Of a DNA stretch of 18,751 bases, positions 1 to 5,768 are shown in pieces. Under the pieces are notes generated by a model that was given only the letters and a program-made list of their open reading frames with translations, was not told the origin of the DNA and made no database searches. The position numbers were made by a program, and so were the translations under genes. Within the stretch, counting starts at the first letter, position 1, and each line of letters begins with the position of its first letter. Origin of the DNA: JBDHZK01 sp039811865 (GTDB taxonomy: Bacteria > Actinomycetota > Actinomycetes > Propionibacteriales > Propionibacteriaceae); contig JBDHZK010000041.1 of the NCBI GenBank assembly GCA_039811865.1, positions 1-18,751 on the forward strand, given 5' to 3'.

Positions 1-2
1 GG

Positions 3-530
3 GCCGTCGAGAAGGTCCACAGCACTCTCACCGAGGACGACCGGAGCTTTCTCGCCCAGGCCCGCTTCTGCGTCCTGGCTACGTGCGATGCCGAGTCCAA
101 CCTGGACGCGTCCCCGAAGGGAGACCCGGCCGGGACGCTCGTGCACGTCCTGGACGACGCGACGATCGCGCTGGCTGAGCGTCCCGGCAATCGGCGGGCG
201 GACGGATATCGCAACATCTTGGTCAGGCCCAAGGTGGGCACGCTGTTCATCATCCCCGGCCGCAGCGACACCCTCCGAGTTAACGGCCGCGCTCGACTCG
301 TATGCGACGCGCCCTGGTTCGACGAGTTGAGCGTCCGCGGCCGGCGTCCGATCCTGGCGCTGGTGGTCGAGATCGAAGAGATCTTCAGCCATTGCGTGAA
401 GGCGTTCGTGCGCTCGCAGTTGTGGCAGCCCGAGAGCTGGGGCCTGGACGGCCAGCTCACCGATGTCGGCGCCCGCGCCGCCCGGCGCGACGAGGCGATC
501 ATGGCCGACTACAGTTCCCCGCTGTACTGA
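3..530 (+). CDS. PPOX-type FMN-dependent flavoprotein, 5'-truncated by window edge
   Basis: The frame is open from the first bases of the window to a TGA at 528-530, giving 175 visible residues; the true start lies upstream. The protein resembles the pyridoxamine-5'-phosphate-oxidase-like split-barrel flavoproteins, specifically the MSMEG_1061-like group. The visible run is FCVLATCDAESNLDASPKGD, then ERPGNRRADGYRNIL, then GTLFIIPGRSDTLRVNGRA. These segments make the FMN-binding barrel in that family. Members bind FMN (or F420 in related groups) and are thought to reduce or oxidise small substrates in the cytoplasm, but the substrate of this group is unknown. The C-terminal part (FSHCVKAFVRSQLWQPESW) is also typical. 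A methionine codon at 141 begins a shorter reading, but it would remove the first barrel strands and is not the real start. The next gene begins 91 bp downstream and has its own promoter-like sequence. Confidence 0.85.
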   Translation, partial: AVEKVHSTLTEDDRSFLAQARFCVLATCDAESNLDASPKGDPAGTLVHVLDDATIALAERPGNRRADGYRNILVRPKVGTLFIIPGRSDTLRVNGRARLVCDAPWFDELSVRGRRPILALVVEIEEIFSHCVKAFVRSQLWQPESWGLDGQLTDVGARAARRDEAIMADYSSPLY

Positions 531-609
531 GCCGCCGAGCGTCCCGGCTGGTCCACGGGCGCCGATGACCGCACACGGGAGCCAAACGCATCGCCCTGCG
601 GGGCGGGCA

Positions 610-615
610 TAGCCT
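610..615 (+). promoter_or_regulatory. -10 hexamer TAGCCT for a leaderless MBL-hydrolase mRNA
   Basis: TAGCCT fits the actinobacterial -10 pattern TANNNT and ends 6 nt before the GTG start at 622, so transcription should begin at or next to the start codon. No Shine-Dalgarno sequence precedes the GTG. No convincing -35 hexamer is visible. A small GC hairpin (CGCCC-TGCG-GGGCG, 592-605) lies directly upstream. Confidence 0.5.
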
Positions 616-621
616 GGTTAC

Positions 622-1248
622 GTGCAACCCCTCACTTCGAACACCTGGCGCTTGAGCGCCAGTGTCGGCGCCAATGCATACCTCGTCCGGATCGCCGGCC
701 GTTTGCTCCTGGTCGACCCGGGACTGGAGTTGGGCCTCCACCGCGTCGCCCGGGACGTCCGCGCCGCCGGCTTCGCGCCCCGCAGCGTCACGGACATCCT
801 CCTGACGCATTACGACCCCGACCACGCCGGCGCCGCGTACGAGTGGCAGCGCCGCACCGACGCAACCGTCTGGCTTGGTGGCGACGACGTCGACATCCTC
901 CAGGGCCGGACGAAGCCGCCCACCGCCCTGCGCCGCGCGATGGCGCTGCCCGGGCTACCGAAGCTGCCGCATAACCTGCGTCGCCTGGAGGAGGAGACCG
1001 AGATCGCGCCGGGACTCACCGCCGTCCCGACCCCTGGGCACACCCCCGGACACTTCGCGTTCGTCACCGACGAGATCGCCTTCATCGGGGACGCCGCGAA
1101 CACCGATTCGACCGGCTGGCTAGCGCCGTTCCCGGTGGCGCTGATGAGCGACCTGTCTGCGGGACTCCGCTCCCGCGACCGGTTGGCCGGCTTGGACGTC
1201 GCCTGGTTCGCCCCCGGCCACACGCCGCCGAGGCTGCGGGCGGCCTAG
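622..1248 (+). CDS. MBL-fold metallohydrolase
   Basis: This 208-residue protein has the metallo-beta-lactamase fold: VDPG after strand 3, the metal motif THYDPDHAG (H63, D65, D67, H68), TPGHTPGH with H140, GDAAN with D157, and a final APGH with H200. Family members hydrolyse esters, lactones, thioesters or phosphodiesters with a dinuclear metal centre. In the usual HxHxDH motif the second His is Asp here (D65), as in some lactonase-like or uncharacterised branches, so the metal site may differ from classical glyoxalase II. The start is a GTG at 622, chosen because a TAGCCT -10 lies 6 nt upstream and because the N-terminal segment (TWRLSASVGANAYLVRIAGRLLLVDPG) is complete. There is no signal peptide, so it should be cytosolic. 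The substrate cannot be told; the neighbouring PPOX protein gives no pathway clue. Confidence 0.85.
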   Translation: MQPLTSNTWRLSASVGANAYLVRIAGRLLLVDPGLELGLHRVARDVRAAGFAPRSVTDILLTHYDPDHAGAAYEWQRRTDATVWLGGDDVDILQGRTKPPTALRRAMALPGLPKLPHNLRRLEEETEIAPGLTAVPTPGHTPGHFAFVTDEIAFIGDAANTDSTGWLAPFPVALMSDLSAGLRSRDRLAGLDVAWFAPGHTPPRLRAA

Positions 1249-1264
1249 CCCGGCGGCGGCCGGG
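1249..1264 (+). terminator. GC-rich hairpin directly after the MBL stop codon
   Basis: CCCGGC-GGCG-GCCGGG forms a perfect 6-bp stem with a 4-nt loop starting at the base after the TAG stop. There is no U-tract, as is common for hairpin terminators in high-GC actinobacteria, so the terminator role is tentative. Confidence 0.4.
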
Positions 1265-1350
1265 CGCGACGAGCGCCGGCGAAACCGTCGGTGGACAAAG
1301 CGGTTCGCCAGCGCCACGTCCTCGGGGCGCCTTGCGGTAAACCTCAGCGA

Positions 1351-1384
1351 ACAAACCGAAAGGCCCGGACGATCGTCCGGGCCT
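1351..1384 (-). terminator. Intrinsic terminator of tRNA-Arg (24-nt perfect palindrome)
   Basis: Positions 1361-1384 form a perfect 24-nt palindrome (arms AGGCCCGGACGA and its complement) just downstream of the tRNA 3' end on the minus strand. On that strand it is followed by TTCGGTTTGT. A strong stem followed by a T-rich run is typical of an intrinsic terminator. It may also stop plus-strand readthrough from the MBL gene. Confidence 0.8.
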
Positions 1385-1388
1385 CGGC

Positions 1389-1464
1389 TGGCGCGCTCGG
1401 AGGGATTCGAACCCCCAACCTTCTGATCCGTAGTCAGATGCTCTATCCGTTGAGCCACGAGCGC
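1389..1464 (-). tRNA. tRNA-Arg (anticodon ACG), CCA encoded
   Basis: On the minus strand the gene has a 7-bp acceptor stem (GCGCTCG with CGAGCGC), a D arm GCTCAACGGATAGAGC, an anticodon arm with loop CTACGGA (anticodon ACG, read as ICG after deamination), and a T arm with GGTTCGAATCC. The discriminator G at 1392 is followed by an encoded CCA (1391-1389). It decodes CGU/CGC/CGA. It has its own promoter (1482-1511) and terminator (1351-1384). Confidence 0.97.
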
Positions 1465-1481
1465 AGTTCCTGCGGCAACCC

Positions 1482-1511
1482 ACTCTAGGCCACCTGGCTC
1501 CGGGCGTCCAA
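1482..1511 (-). promoter_or_regulatory. Promoter of tRNA-Arg: TTGGAC-N18-TAGAGT
   Basis: Reading the minus strand, TTGGAC (1511-1506) and TAGAGT (1487-1482) are separated by 18 nt. The -10 lies 17 nt before the mature tRNA 5' end at 1464. Both hexamers are close to the housekeeping sigma consensus, as expected for a stable RNA gene. Confidence 0.75.
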
Positions 1512-1763
1512 CTCATCCGAGCAGCGACGGTTGGGTTGACGGGCTCCTGGCAACAGGCCCCGGCGGGCGCGTCCGCCCGCGAGAGTTCGAGGGCACACCA
1601 CCTCGGCAGAGGTCCATCTGTCCAAGGTGGCGGCACCGCCGGGGGGTCAGCGCCCATTTCCGGGTCCTGGTTCGCCGCGTTCGCCCCTTCGGGGCAGGAT
1701 TAGCTCATCCCGACGTGGCCGCCAGACCCCGGCCGCCACGGCAGAACTCGCACGAGGAGAGAC
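1512..1763 (+). other. Hairpin-rich leader or intergenic region before pckG
   Basis: This stretch has no gene I can support. It contains several stems: GCGGGCG-CGTC-CGCCCGC (1563-1580, 7 bp); a compound hairpin at 1598-1630 (CCACCT and GGCAGA pairing with TCTGTC and AGGTGG, 12 bp, loop GGTCCA); a UUCG-type mini-hairpin GCCCCTTCGGGGC (1683-1695); and a GTGGC/GCCAC stem (1715-1739) ending about 12 nt before the Shine-Dalgarno sequence. TTGACG at 1536-1541 is a possible -35 but has no good -10 partner. It could be a long structured 5' UTR. I do not recognise a known riboswitch. Confidence 0.4.
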
Positions 1764-3605
1764 ATGGCCGTCGACGCCGCGCAGATCGCAGCGGGAGCTC
1801 CCGCTGCCGCCCCCAAAGACCTGGTCGCCTGGGTGACCGAGGTCGCAGCCCTCACCAAGCCCGACAGCGTCTACTGGGTCGACGGCTCGGTCGAAGAGCG
1901 CGACCGCCTTTGCGCCCAGATGGTCGAGGCGGGCACCTTCATCAAGCTCAACGAAGGGTTGCGGCCCGGCTCGTACCTCGCCCGCTCGACGCCCTCGGAC
2001 GTGGCCCGGGTCGAGTCCCGGACGTACATCTGCTCGGCGCTGAAGTCCGACGCCGGACCGACCAACAACTGGGCCGACCCGGTCGAGATGAAGGCCACCT
2101 TGCAGCGCGTCTTCGACGGCTCCATGCGGGGCCGGACGATGTACGTCATCCCCTTCTCCATGGGACCGCTGGGCGGCGACATCTCCCGCCTGGGCGTCGA
2201 GATCACCGACTCCCCCTACGTCGTGGTGAACATGCGGATCATGACCCGCATGGGCGCCGAGGCCATGAAGCTGATCGGCGAGGGTCAGTACTGGGTGCCG
2301 GCCGTCCACTCCGTCGGCTACCCCCTGGTGGACGCCGACGGCAACACGCGGCCGGACGTCCCCTGGCCGTGCAACGACGACAAATACATCACCCACTTCC
2401 CGGAGACCCGCGAGATCTGGTCGTACGGGTCGGGCTACGGCGGCAACGCCCTCCTGGGCAAGAAGTGCTACGCACTGCGAATCGCCTCCGTCCTGGCCCG
2501 CGACGAGGGCTGGCTCGCCGAGCACATGCTGATCCTCAAGATCACCGGTCCCGACGGTCGCGTCTATCACCTCACCGCTGCCTTCCCGAGCGCCTGCGGC
2601 AAGACGAACCTCGCCATGCTGCGGCCCACGATCCCCGGCTGGAAGGTCGAGACCGTCGGCGACGACATCGCCTGGATGCGCCAGGGCAAGGACGGCCGCC
2701 TCTACGCCATCAATCCCGAGGGCGGCTTCTTCGGCGTCGCACCCGGGACGTCGGAGAAGACCAACCCGACCGCGCTGGCGTCCTTGGACCATGACACGAT
2801 CTTCACCAATGTCGCGCTCACCGACGACGGCGATGTGTGGTGGGAGGGCCTCACCAAGGAGCTGCCCGAGCACCTGATCGACTGGCAGGGCAACGACTGG
2901 ACGCCGAAGAGCGGGACCCCGGCCGCGCATCCCAACAGCCGCTTCACCGTTCGCGCCGATCAGGCCGAGTCCATCTCGCCCGACTGGGAGGACCCGCACG
3001 GCGTCCCGATCGACGTCATCTTGTTCGGCGGGCGGCGCGCGACCAACGTCCCGCTGATCTCGGAGTCCTACGACTGGGAGCACGGCGTCTTCGTCGGCGC
3101 GACCGTCTCTTCGGAGCAGACGGCCGCCGCCGAGGGCGCGGTGGGCTCGCTGCGCCGTGACCCGTTCGCGATGCTGCCCTTCTGCGGCTACAACATGGCC
3201 GACTACTGGGGTCACTGGCTCAAGGTCGGCGAGACGCTGGGCGACAAGGCGCCGCGGATCTTCCAGGTCAACTGGTTCCGCAAGACCCCCGACGGCCACT
3301 TCCTGTGGCCAGGATTCGGCGAGAACTCCCGGCCGATCGAGTGGGCGCTGCGCCGGATCAACGGCGAGGTCGAGGCGGACGACGCGATCTCGGGCCGCCT
3401 GCCCAAGCCGGGCGACCTCAACATCGAGGGCCTGGAGATCTCCGACGACGACATGGCCGCGCTGTTCGACCTCAACCCGGACGCCTGGGCAGCCGAGGCC
3501 GACCTGACGCAGGAGTACTTCGAGAAGTTCGGCGACAAGGTCCCGGCCGCCCTCAACGGGCAGTTGGACGCCCTCCGCACCAGGATCGCCAACGCCGACG
3601 CCTGA
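1764..3605 (+). CDS. pckG: Phosphoenolpyruvate carboxykinase (GTP)
   Basis: This 613-residue protein is a full-length GTP-dependent PEP carboxykinase (EC 4.1.1.32), which interconverts oxaloacetate + GTP with PEP + GDP + CO2 at the entry to gluconeogenesis in the cytosol. Diagnostic segments in order are: RTYICSALKSDAGPTNNWADP; MRGRTMYVIPFSMGP; the substrate loop SYGSGYGGNALLGKKCYALRIAS; the kinase-1a P-loop FPSACGKTN (residues 274-282, with the reactive Cys278 and Lys280); kinase-2 VGDDIAWM (Asp300, Asp301, metal and nucleotide binding); and the nucleotide-site segment NWFRKTPDGHFLWPGFGENSRPIEW near the C-terminus. The start ATG is preceded by GAGGAGAG at 1754-1761. The length matches the family. 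It is monocistronic: a long leader lies upstream and a strong terminator directly downstream. Confidence 0.98.
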   Translation: MAVDAAQIAAGAPAAAPKDLVAWVTEVAALTKPDSVYWVDGSVEERDRLCAQMVEAGTFIKLNEGLRPGSYLARSTPSDVARVESRTYICSALKSDAGPTNNWADPVEMKATLQRVFDGSMRGRTMYVIPFSMGPLGGDISRLGVEITDSPYVVVNMRIMTRMGAEAMKLIGEGQYWVPAVHSVGYPLVDADGNTRPDVPWPCNDDKYITHFPETREIWSYGSGYGGNALLGKKCYALRIASVLARDEGWLAEHMLILKITGPDGRVYHLTAAFPSACGKTNLAMLRPTIPGWKVETVGDDIAWMRQGKDGRLYAINPEGGFFGVAPGTSEKTNPTALASLDHDTIFTNVALTDDGDVWWEGLTKELPEHLIDWQGNDWTPKSGTPAAHPNSRFTVRADQAESISPDWEDPHGVPIDVILFGGRRATNVPLISESYDWEHGVFVGATVSSEQTAAAEGAVGSLRRDPFAMLPFCGYNMADYWGHWLKVGETLGDKAPRIFQVNWFRKTPDGHFLWPGFGENSRPIEWALRRINGEVEADDAISGRLPKPGDLNIEGLEISDDDMAALFDLNPDAWAAEADLTQEYFEKFGDKVPAALNGQLDALRTRIANADA

Positions 3606-3619
3606 CCCCGCGACCTGGA

Positions 3620-3663
3620 GCCTCGTGGGTGCGACTTTCGCATCCACGAGGCTTCCGTCTTTT
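3620..3663 (+). terminator. Intrinsic terminator after pckG
   Basis: A 14-bp stem (GCCTCGTGGGTGCG pairing with CGCATCCACGAGGC, one G-U pair) with a 5-nt loop ends at 3652 and is followed by TTCCGTCTTTT. This is one of the best rho-independent terminators in the window. Confidence 0.9.
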
Positions 3664-3679
3664 CGCGGGTCCGCGGCGA

Positions 3680-3709
3680 TTGGCGCCCAAATACCCCTCG
3701 GGGTATTCT
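3680..3709 (+). promoter_or_regulatory. Promoter of the CoADR-rhodanese gene, TTGGCG-N18-TATTCT, leaderless
   Basis: TTGGCG (3680-3685) and TATTCT (3704-3709) are 18 nt apart. The -10 ends 7 nt before the GTG start at 3717, so the mRNA should be leaderless; no Shine-Dalgarno is present. The same -35 and spacing drive tRNA-Ser(GCU) elsewhere in this window, which supports the assignment. Confidence 0.75.
3691..3706 (+). promoter_or_regulatory. CsoR/CstR-like operator overlapping the CoADR-rhodanese promoter
   Basis: ATACCCCTCGGGGTAT is an inverted repeat with 7-bp arms (ATACCCC / GGGGTAT) around a 2-nt centre. It lies in the spacer and covers the first bases of the -10. CsoR-family repressors (copper-sensing CsoR, persulfide-sensing CstR) bind G/C-tract palindromes of this design. 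The regulated gene has sulfur-transfer chemistry, so a persulfide-sensing CstR-type repressor is the better guess. No such regulator is encoded in the window. Confidence 0.6.
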
Positions 3710-3716
3710 GCGGAGC

Positions 3717-5336
3717 GTGCGAGTTGTGATCATCGGCGGAGTCGCCGGGGGAATGTCGGCAGCGACCAGGCTTCGTCGCCTTGATGAGCGGGCCGAGATC
3801 GTCGTCCTCGAACGCAGCGGCTACGTGTCGTTCGCCAACTGCGGATTGCCCTACTACGTGGGCGGTGTCATCGAGGAGCGCTCGGCTCTGCTGCTGCAAA
3901 CTCCCTCGTCGCTGGGCGCTCGCTTCGGGCTGGACGTCCGCGTACACCACGAGGCGCTCTCCATCGACGCAGCCGCCCGGGTCGTCCAGGTGCGCAACTT
4001 GGCCGACGGCACCACCTTTGAGCTGGGCTACGACGCACTCGTGCTCTCCCCGGGCGCACGGCCGGTGCGCCCACCGATTCCAGGCATCGAGCGGGCGCTG
4101 AGCCTGCGTGACATCGAAGACACCGACGCGCTGGCCGCAGCCGCCGCCGACGCGACCACGGCAGCGGTCATCGGCGGCGGATTCATCGGGGTCGAGGTCG
4201 CCGAGAACCTGGTCCATCGCGGACTGAAGGTGACGCTGGTCGAGGCGCTGCCGCAGGTCCTGGCGCCTCTCGACCCGGAGATGGTTGCCCCCGTGCACGA
4301 CCGCATCCGCGCCGCCGGCGTGGACCTCGTGCTCGGCCAGTCCGTTACCGCGATCGGATCCGCCGACGTCACTATCGGCGACGCGCGCACCGTGCCGGCC
4401 GACGTCGTCGTGGCGGCGATCGGGGTGCGGCCCGATGTGACGTTGGCCCGATCGGCGGGACTGGCGATCGGCGAGCGGGGCGGCATCGTGGTGGACGAGG
4501 CGTTCCGGACGTCCGACTCGGCCATCTACGCGGTGGGCGACGCCGTGGAGAAGCGGGACGGGCTGGACGGCTCGCACACGCTGGTTCCCCTCGCCAATAC
4601 CGCCAATCGGCAGGGACGATTCGTTGCGGACGTCATCGCCGGCCTCGGCGGCCGCGACCAACCTGTGCTCGGCACGGCGATCGTCGGCGTGTTCGGGCTA
4701 CAGGTCGCGACCACCGGCTGGAACGAGAAGCGGTTGCGGGCCGCCGGACGTCCGTATCGCGCGATCCACACCCACCCGGTCTCTCACGCCGGCTACTACC
4801 CCGGCGCAGCGCAACTTGCGCTGAAGCTCCTGGTCGATCCCGAGACCGATCGCATTCTCGGTGCCCAAGGCGTGGGCCGCGAGGGTGTGGACAAGCGCAT
4901 CGATGTCATCGCCACCGCGATGACCGCCGGACTCCTCGCGAGTGAGCTGGCCGACCTGGAGCTTGCCTACGCGCCTCAGTTCGCATCGGCCAAGGACCCC
5001 GTCAACATGCTCGGCTACATCGACCGCAACGTCATCGACGGACTCGTCGCGAGCGTCCAATGGGACGAGTTGGCGGCTGCCCAGGCCGCCGGCGCGACCG
5101 TCGTGGACGTCCGCACGCCGGCCGAACACGCCGCCGGGGCCATCCCCGGTTCGGTGCTGTTCCCGGTCGACGAGCTGCGTCAGCGGCTGGACGAACTACC
5201 CTCCGGACCGCTCGTGGTCCATTGCGCGGTGGGCCTGCGGGCCTACCTGGCAGCGCGCGTCCTCACCCAGCACGGGCGCGAGGTCAGCAACCTCGACGGC
5301 GGCTACAAGACCTGGTCCGCAGGGCGGTCCGCCTAG
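3717..5336 (+). CDS. CoA-disulfide reductase with C-terminal rhodanese domain (CoADR-RHD)
   Basis: This 539-residue fusion has an FAD/NAD(P)H disulfide-reductase body (about 1-445) and a rhodanese domain (about 450-539). FAD binds at VVIIGGVAGGMSAATRL (3-19). The single active cysteine is C42 in SFANCGLPYYVGG, the hallmark of CoA-disulfide reductases. The second dinucleotide site is AAVIGGGFIGVEVAENL, followed by the FAD motif SAIYAVGDAVE. The rhodanese part has VVDVRTPAEHAAGAIPGS and the active loop HCAVGLR (Cys in CxxGxR). Characterised relatives reduce CoA disulfide, CoA persulfide or polysulfide, releasing sulfide, with the rhodanese Cys carrying sulfane sulfur. The GTG start lies 7 nt after a good -10, and the N-terminus begins exactly at the first FAD strand. 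The operator in its promoter suggests induction by reactive sulfur species. It has no operon partner. Confidence 0.95.
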   Translation: MRVVIIGGVAGGMSAATRLRRLDERAEIVVLERSGYVSFANCGLPYYVGGVIEERSALLLQTPSSLGARFGLDVRVHHEALSIDAAARVVQVRNLADGTTFELGYDALVLSPGARPVRPPIPGIERALSLRDIEDTDALAAAAADATTAAVIGGGFIGVEVAENLVHRGLKVTLVEALPQVLAPLDPEMVAPVHDRIRAAGVDLVLGQSVTAIGSADVTIGDARTVPADVVVAAIGVRPDVTLARSAGLAIGERGGIVVDEAFRTSDSAIYAVGDAVEKRDGLDGSHTLVPLANTANRQGRFVADVIAGLGGRDQPVLGTAIVGVFGLQVATTGWNEKRLRAAGRPYRAIHTHPVSHAGYYPGAAQLALKLLVDPETDRILGAQGVGREGVDKRIDVIATAMTAGLLASELADLELAYAPQFASAKDPVNMLGYIDRNVIDGLVASVQWDELAAAQAAGATVVDVRTPAEHAAGAIPGSVLFPVDELRQRLDELPSGPLVVHCAVGLRAYLAARVLTQHGREVSNLDGGYKTWSAGRSA

Positions 5337-5365
5337 CTACGCTGCGGCACCGCCGACGTGGTTTT

Positions 5366-5434
5366 GTGCGGCGCTCGGCCCGAGCCCGCACGACGGCCGC
5401 CTGGCCGGTTCGCGGAAGGGGGCACGCGCCGCAC
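5366..5434 (-). repeat. ~70-bp inverted-repeat-ended element, copy 1
   Basis: The ends are a perfect 9-bp inverted repeat, GTGCGGCGC (5366-5374) and GCGCCGCAC (5426-5434). Inside are smaller stems (CTCG-GCC-CGAG at 5374-5384, and GGCC-GCCT-GGCC). Read on the minus strand, the left edge is GGGGAAAACGTGCGGCG, closely matching the copy at 9511-9578. On the plus strand the element is followed by GTTTTCCCCTTT, so it may double as a terminator. Confidence 0.5.
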
Positions 5435-5623
5435 GTTTTCCCCTTTCCGCCCATCAGTTGGCTGTGGTTGCGGCCCGGCTGGTGACCAGCGCCCGCTCTC
5501 GGGGGGCTCGCTAGCCAAGGAACGCCTCGGAGGGTAGCGACGAGCGACGCACCCGAAAGCCAGCGACTCCCCGTGATGGAACTCCTCAGCCACACGGCCC
5601 CACCCGCCCAGTTCGGGGATTTC

Positions 5624-5693
5624 GTGCGGCGGGTCGCAGGATCAGGAACGTCTGCCGCCTCGTCCAACCATGAACAACGTACGACCGCCGCAC
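5624..5693 (+). repeat. ~70-bp inverted-repeat-ended element, copy 2
   Basis: The ends GTGCGGCGG and CCGCCGCAC form 9 bp, extendable to 12 bp (TCG/CGA) with one bulged G. Read on the plus strand, the left edge GGGGATTTCGTGCGGCGGGTCGC aligns with the minus-strand left edges of the other two copies. The ninth stem position is a G-C pair here and a C-G pair in copy 1, a compensatory difference. Confidence 0.5.
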
Positions 5694-5756
5694 ATCTCCG
5701 CGGCGACTCCCGCACCACAGGAGCCTCAGCCGCGTGGGGAAGGCAGGGATGCGGCA

Positions 5757-5762
5757 TAGGCT
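5757..5762 (+). promoter_or_regulatory. -10 hexamer TAGGCT for a leaderless glycosyltransferase mRNA
   Basis: TAGGCT ends 6 nt before the ATG at 5769, and no Shine-Dalgarno sequence is present. The identical hexamer serves as the -10 of tRNA-Ser(GCU) in this window. No clear -35 is visible. Confidence 0.5.
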
Positions 5763-5768
5763 GACGCA

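Larger units (their letters stand above)
5337..5768. other. 432-bp intergenic region carrying two repeat elements
   Basis: I find no credible gene between the CoADR-rhodanese stop and the membrane glycosyltransferase. Short open frames here lack a ribosome site and family resemblance. The region holds two copies of a ~70-bp inverted-repeat-ended element (5366-5434 and 5624-5693) in opposite orientations, and the leaderless promoter of the next gene at its right end. The first element begins 30 bp after the stop codon and, with the T-run after it, could act as that gene's terminator. Confidence 0.6.

Noticed and set aside
1120..1458. Minus-strand frame starting within tRNA-Arg, and a similar one at 8908-9402 starting within tRNA-Ser(GCU)
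   Set aside because: Frames beginning in tRNA genes are a common artefact, and no protein family is recognised.
1536..1565. TTGACG as a pckG -35 box
   Set aside because: No acceptable -10 hexamer lies 16-19 nt downstream.
1598..1630. Known riboswitch class in the pckG leader
   Set aside because: The stems do not match the conserved cores of riboswitch families I know, so it is reported only as an unassigned structure.
1647..4661. 1004-codon open frame on the minus strand opposite pckG and the CoADR-rhodanese gene
   Set aside because: It is antisense to two genes with unmistakable family motifs. Its translation is Arg/Gly/Asp/Val-rich with no domain, as expected from mirrored high-GC codons, and it spans a terminator and a promoter.
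5573..5764. 63-codon plus-strand frame in the gap before the membrane glycosyltransferase
   Set aside because: It has no ribosome site or -10 at a leaderless distance, and it overlaps a repeat element.
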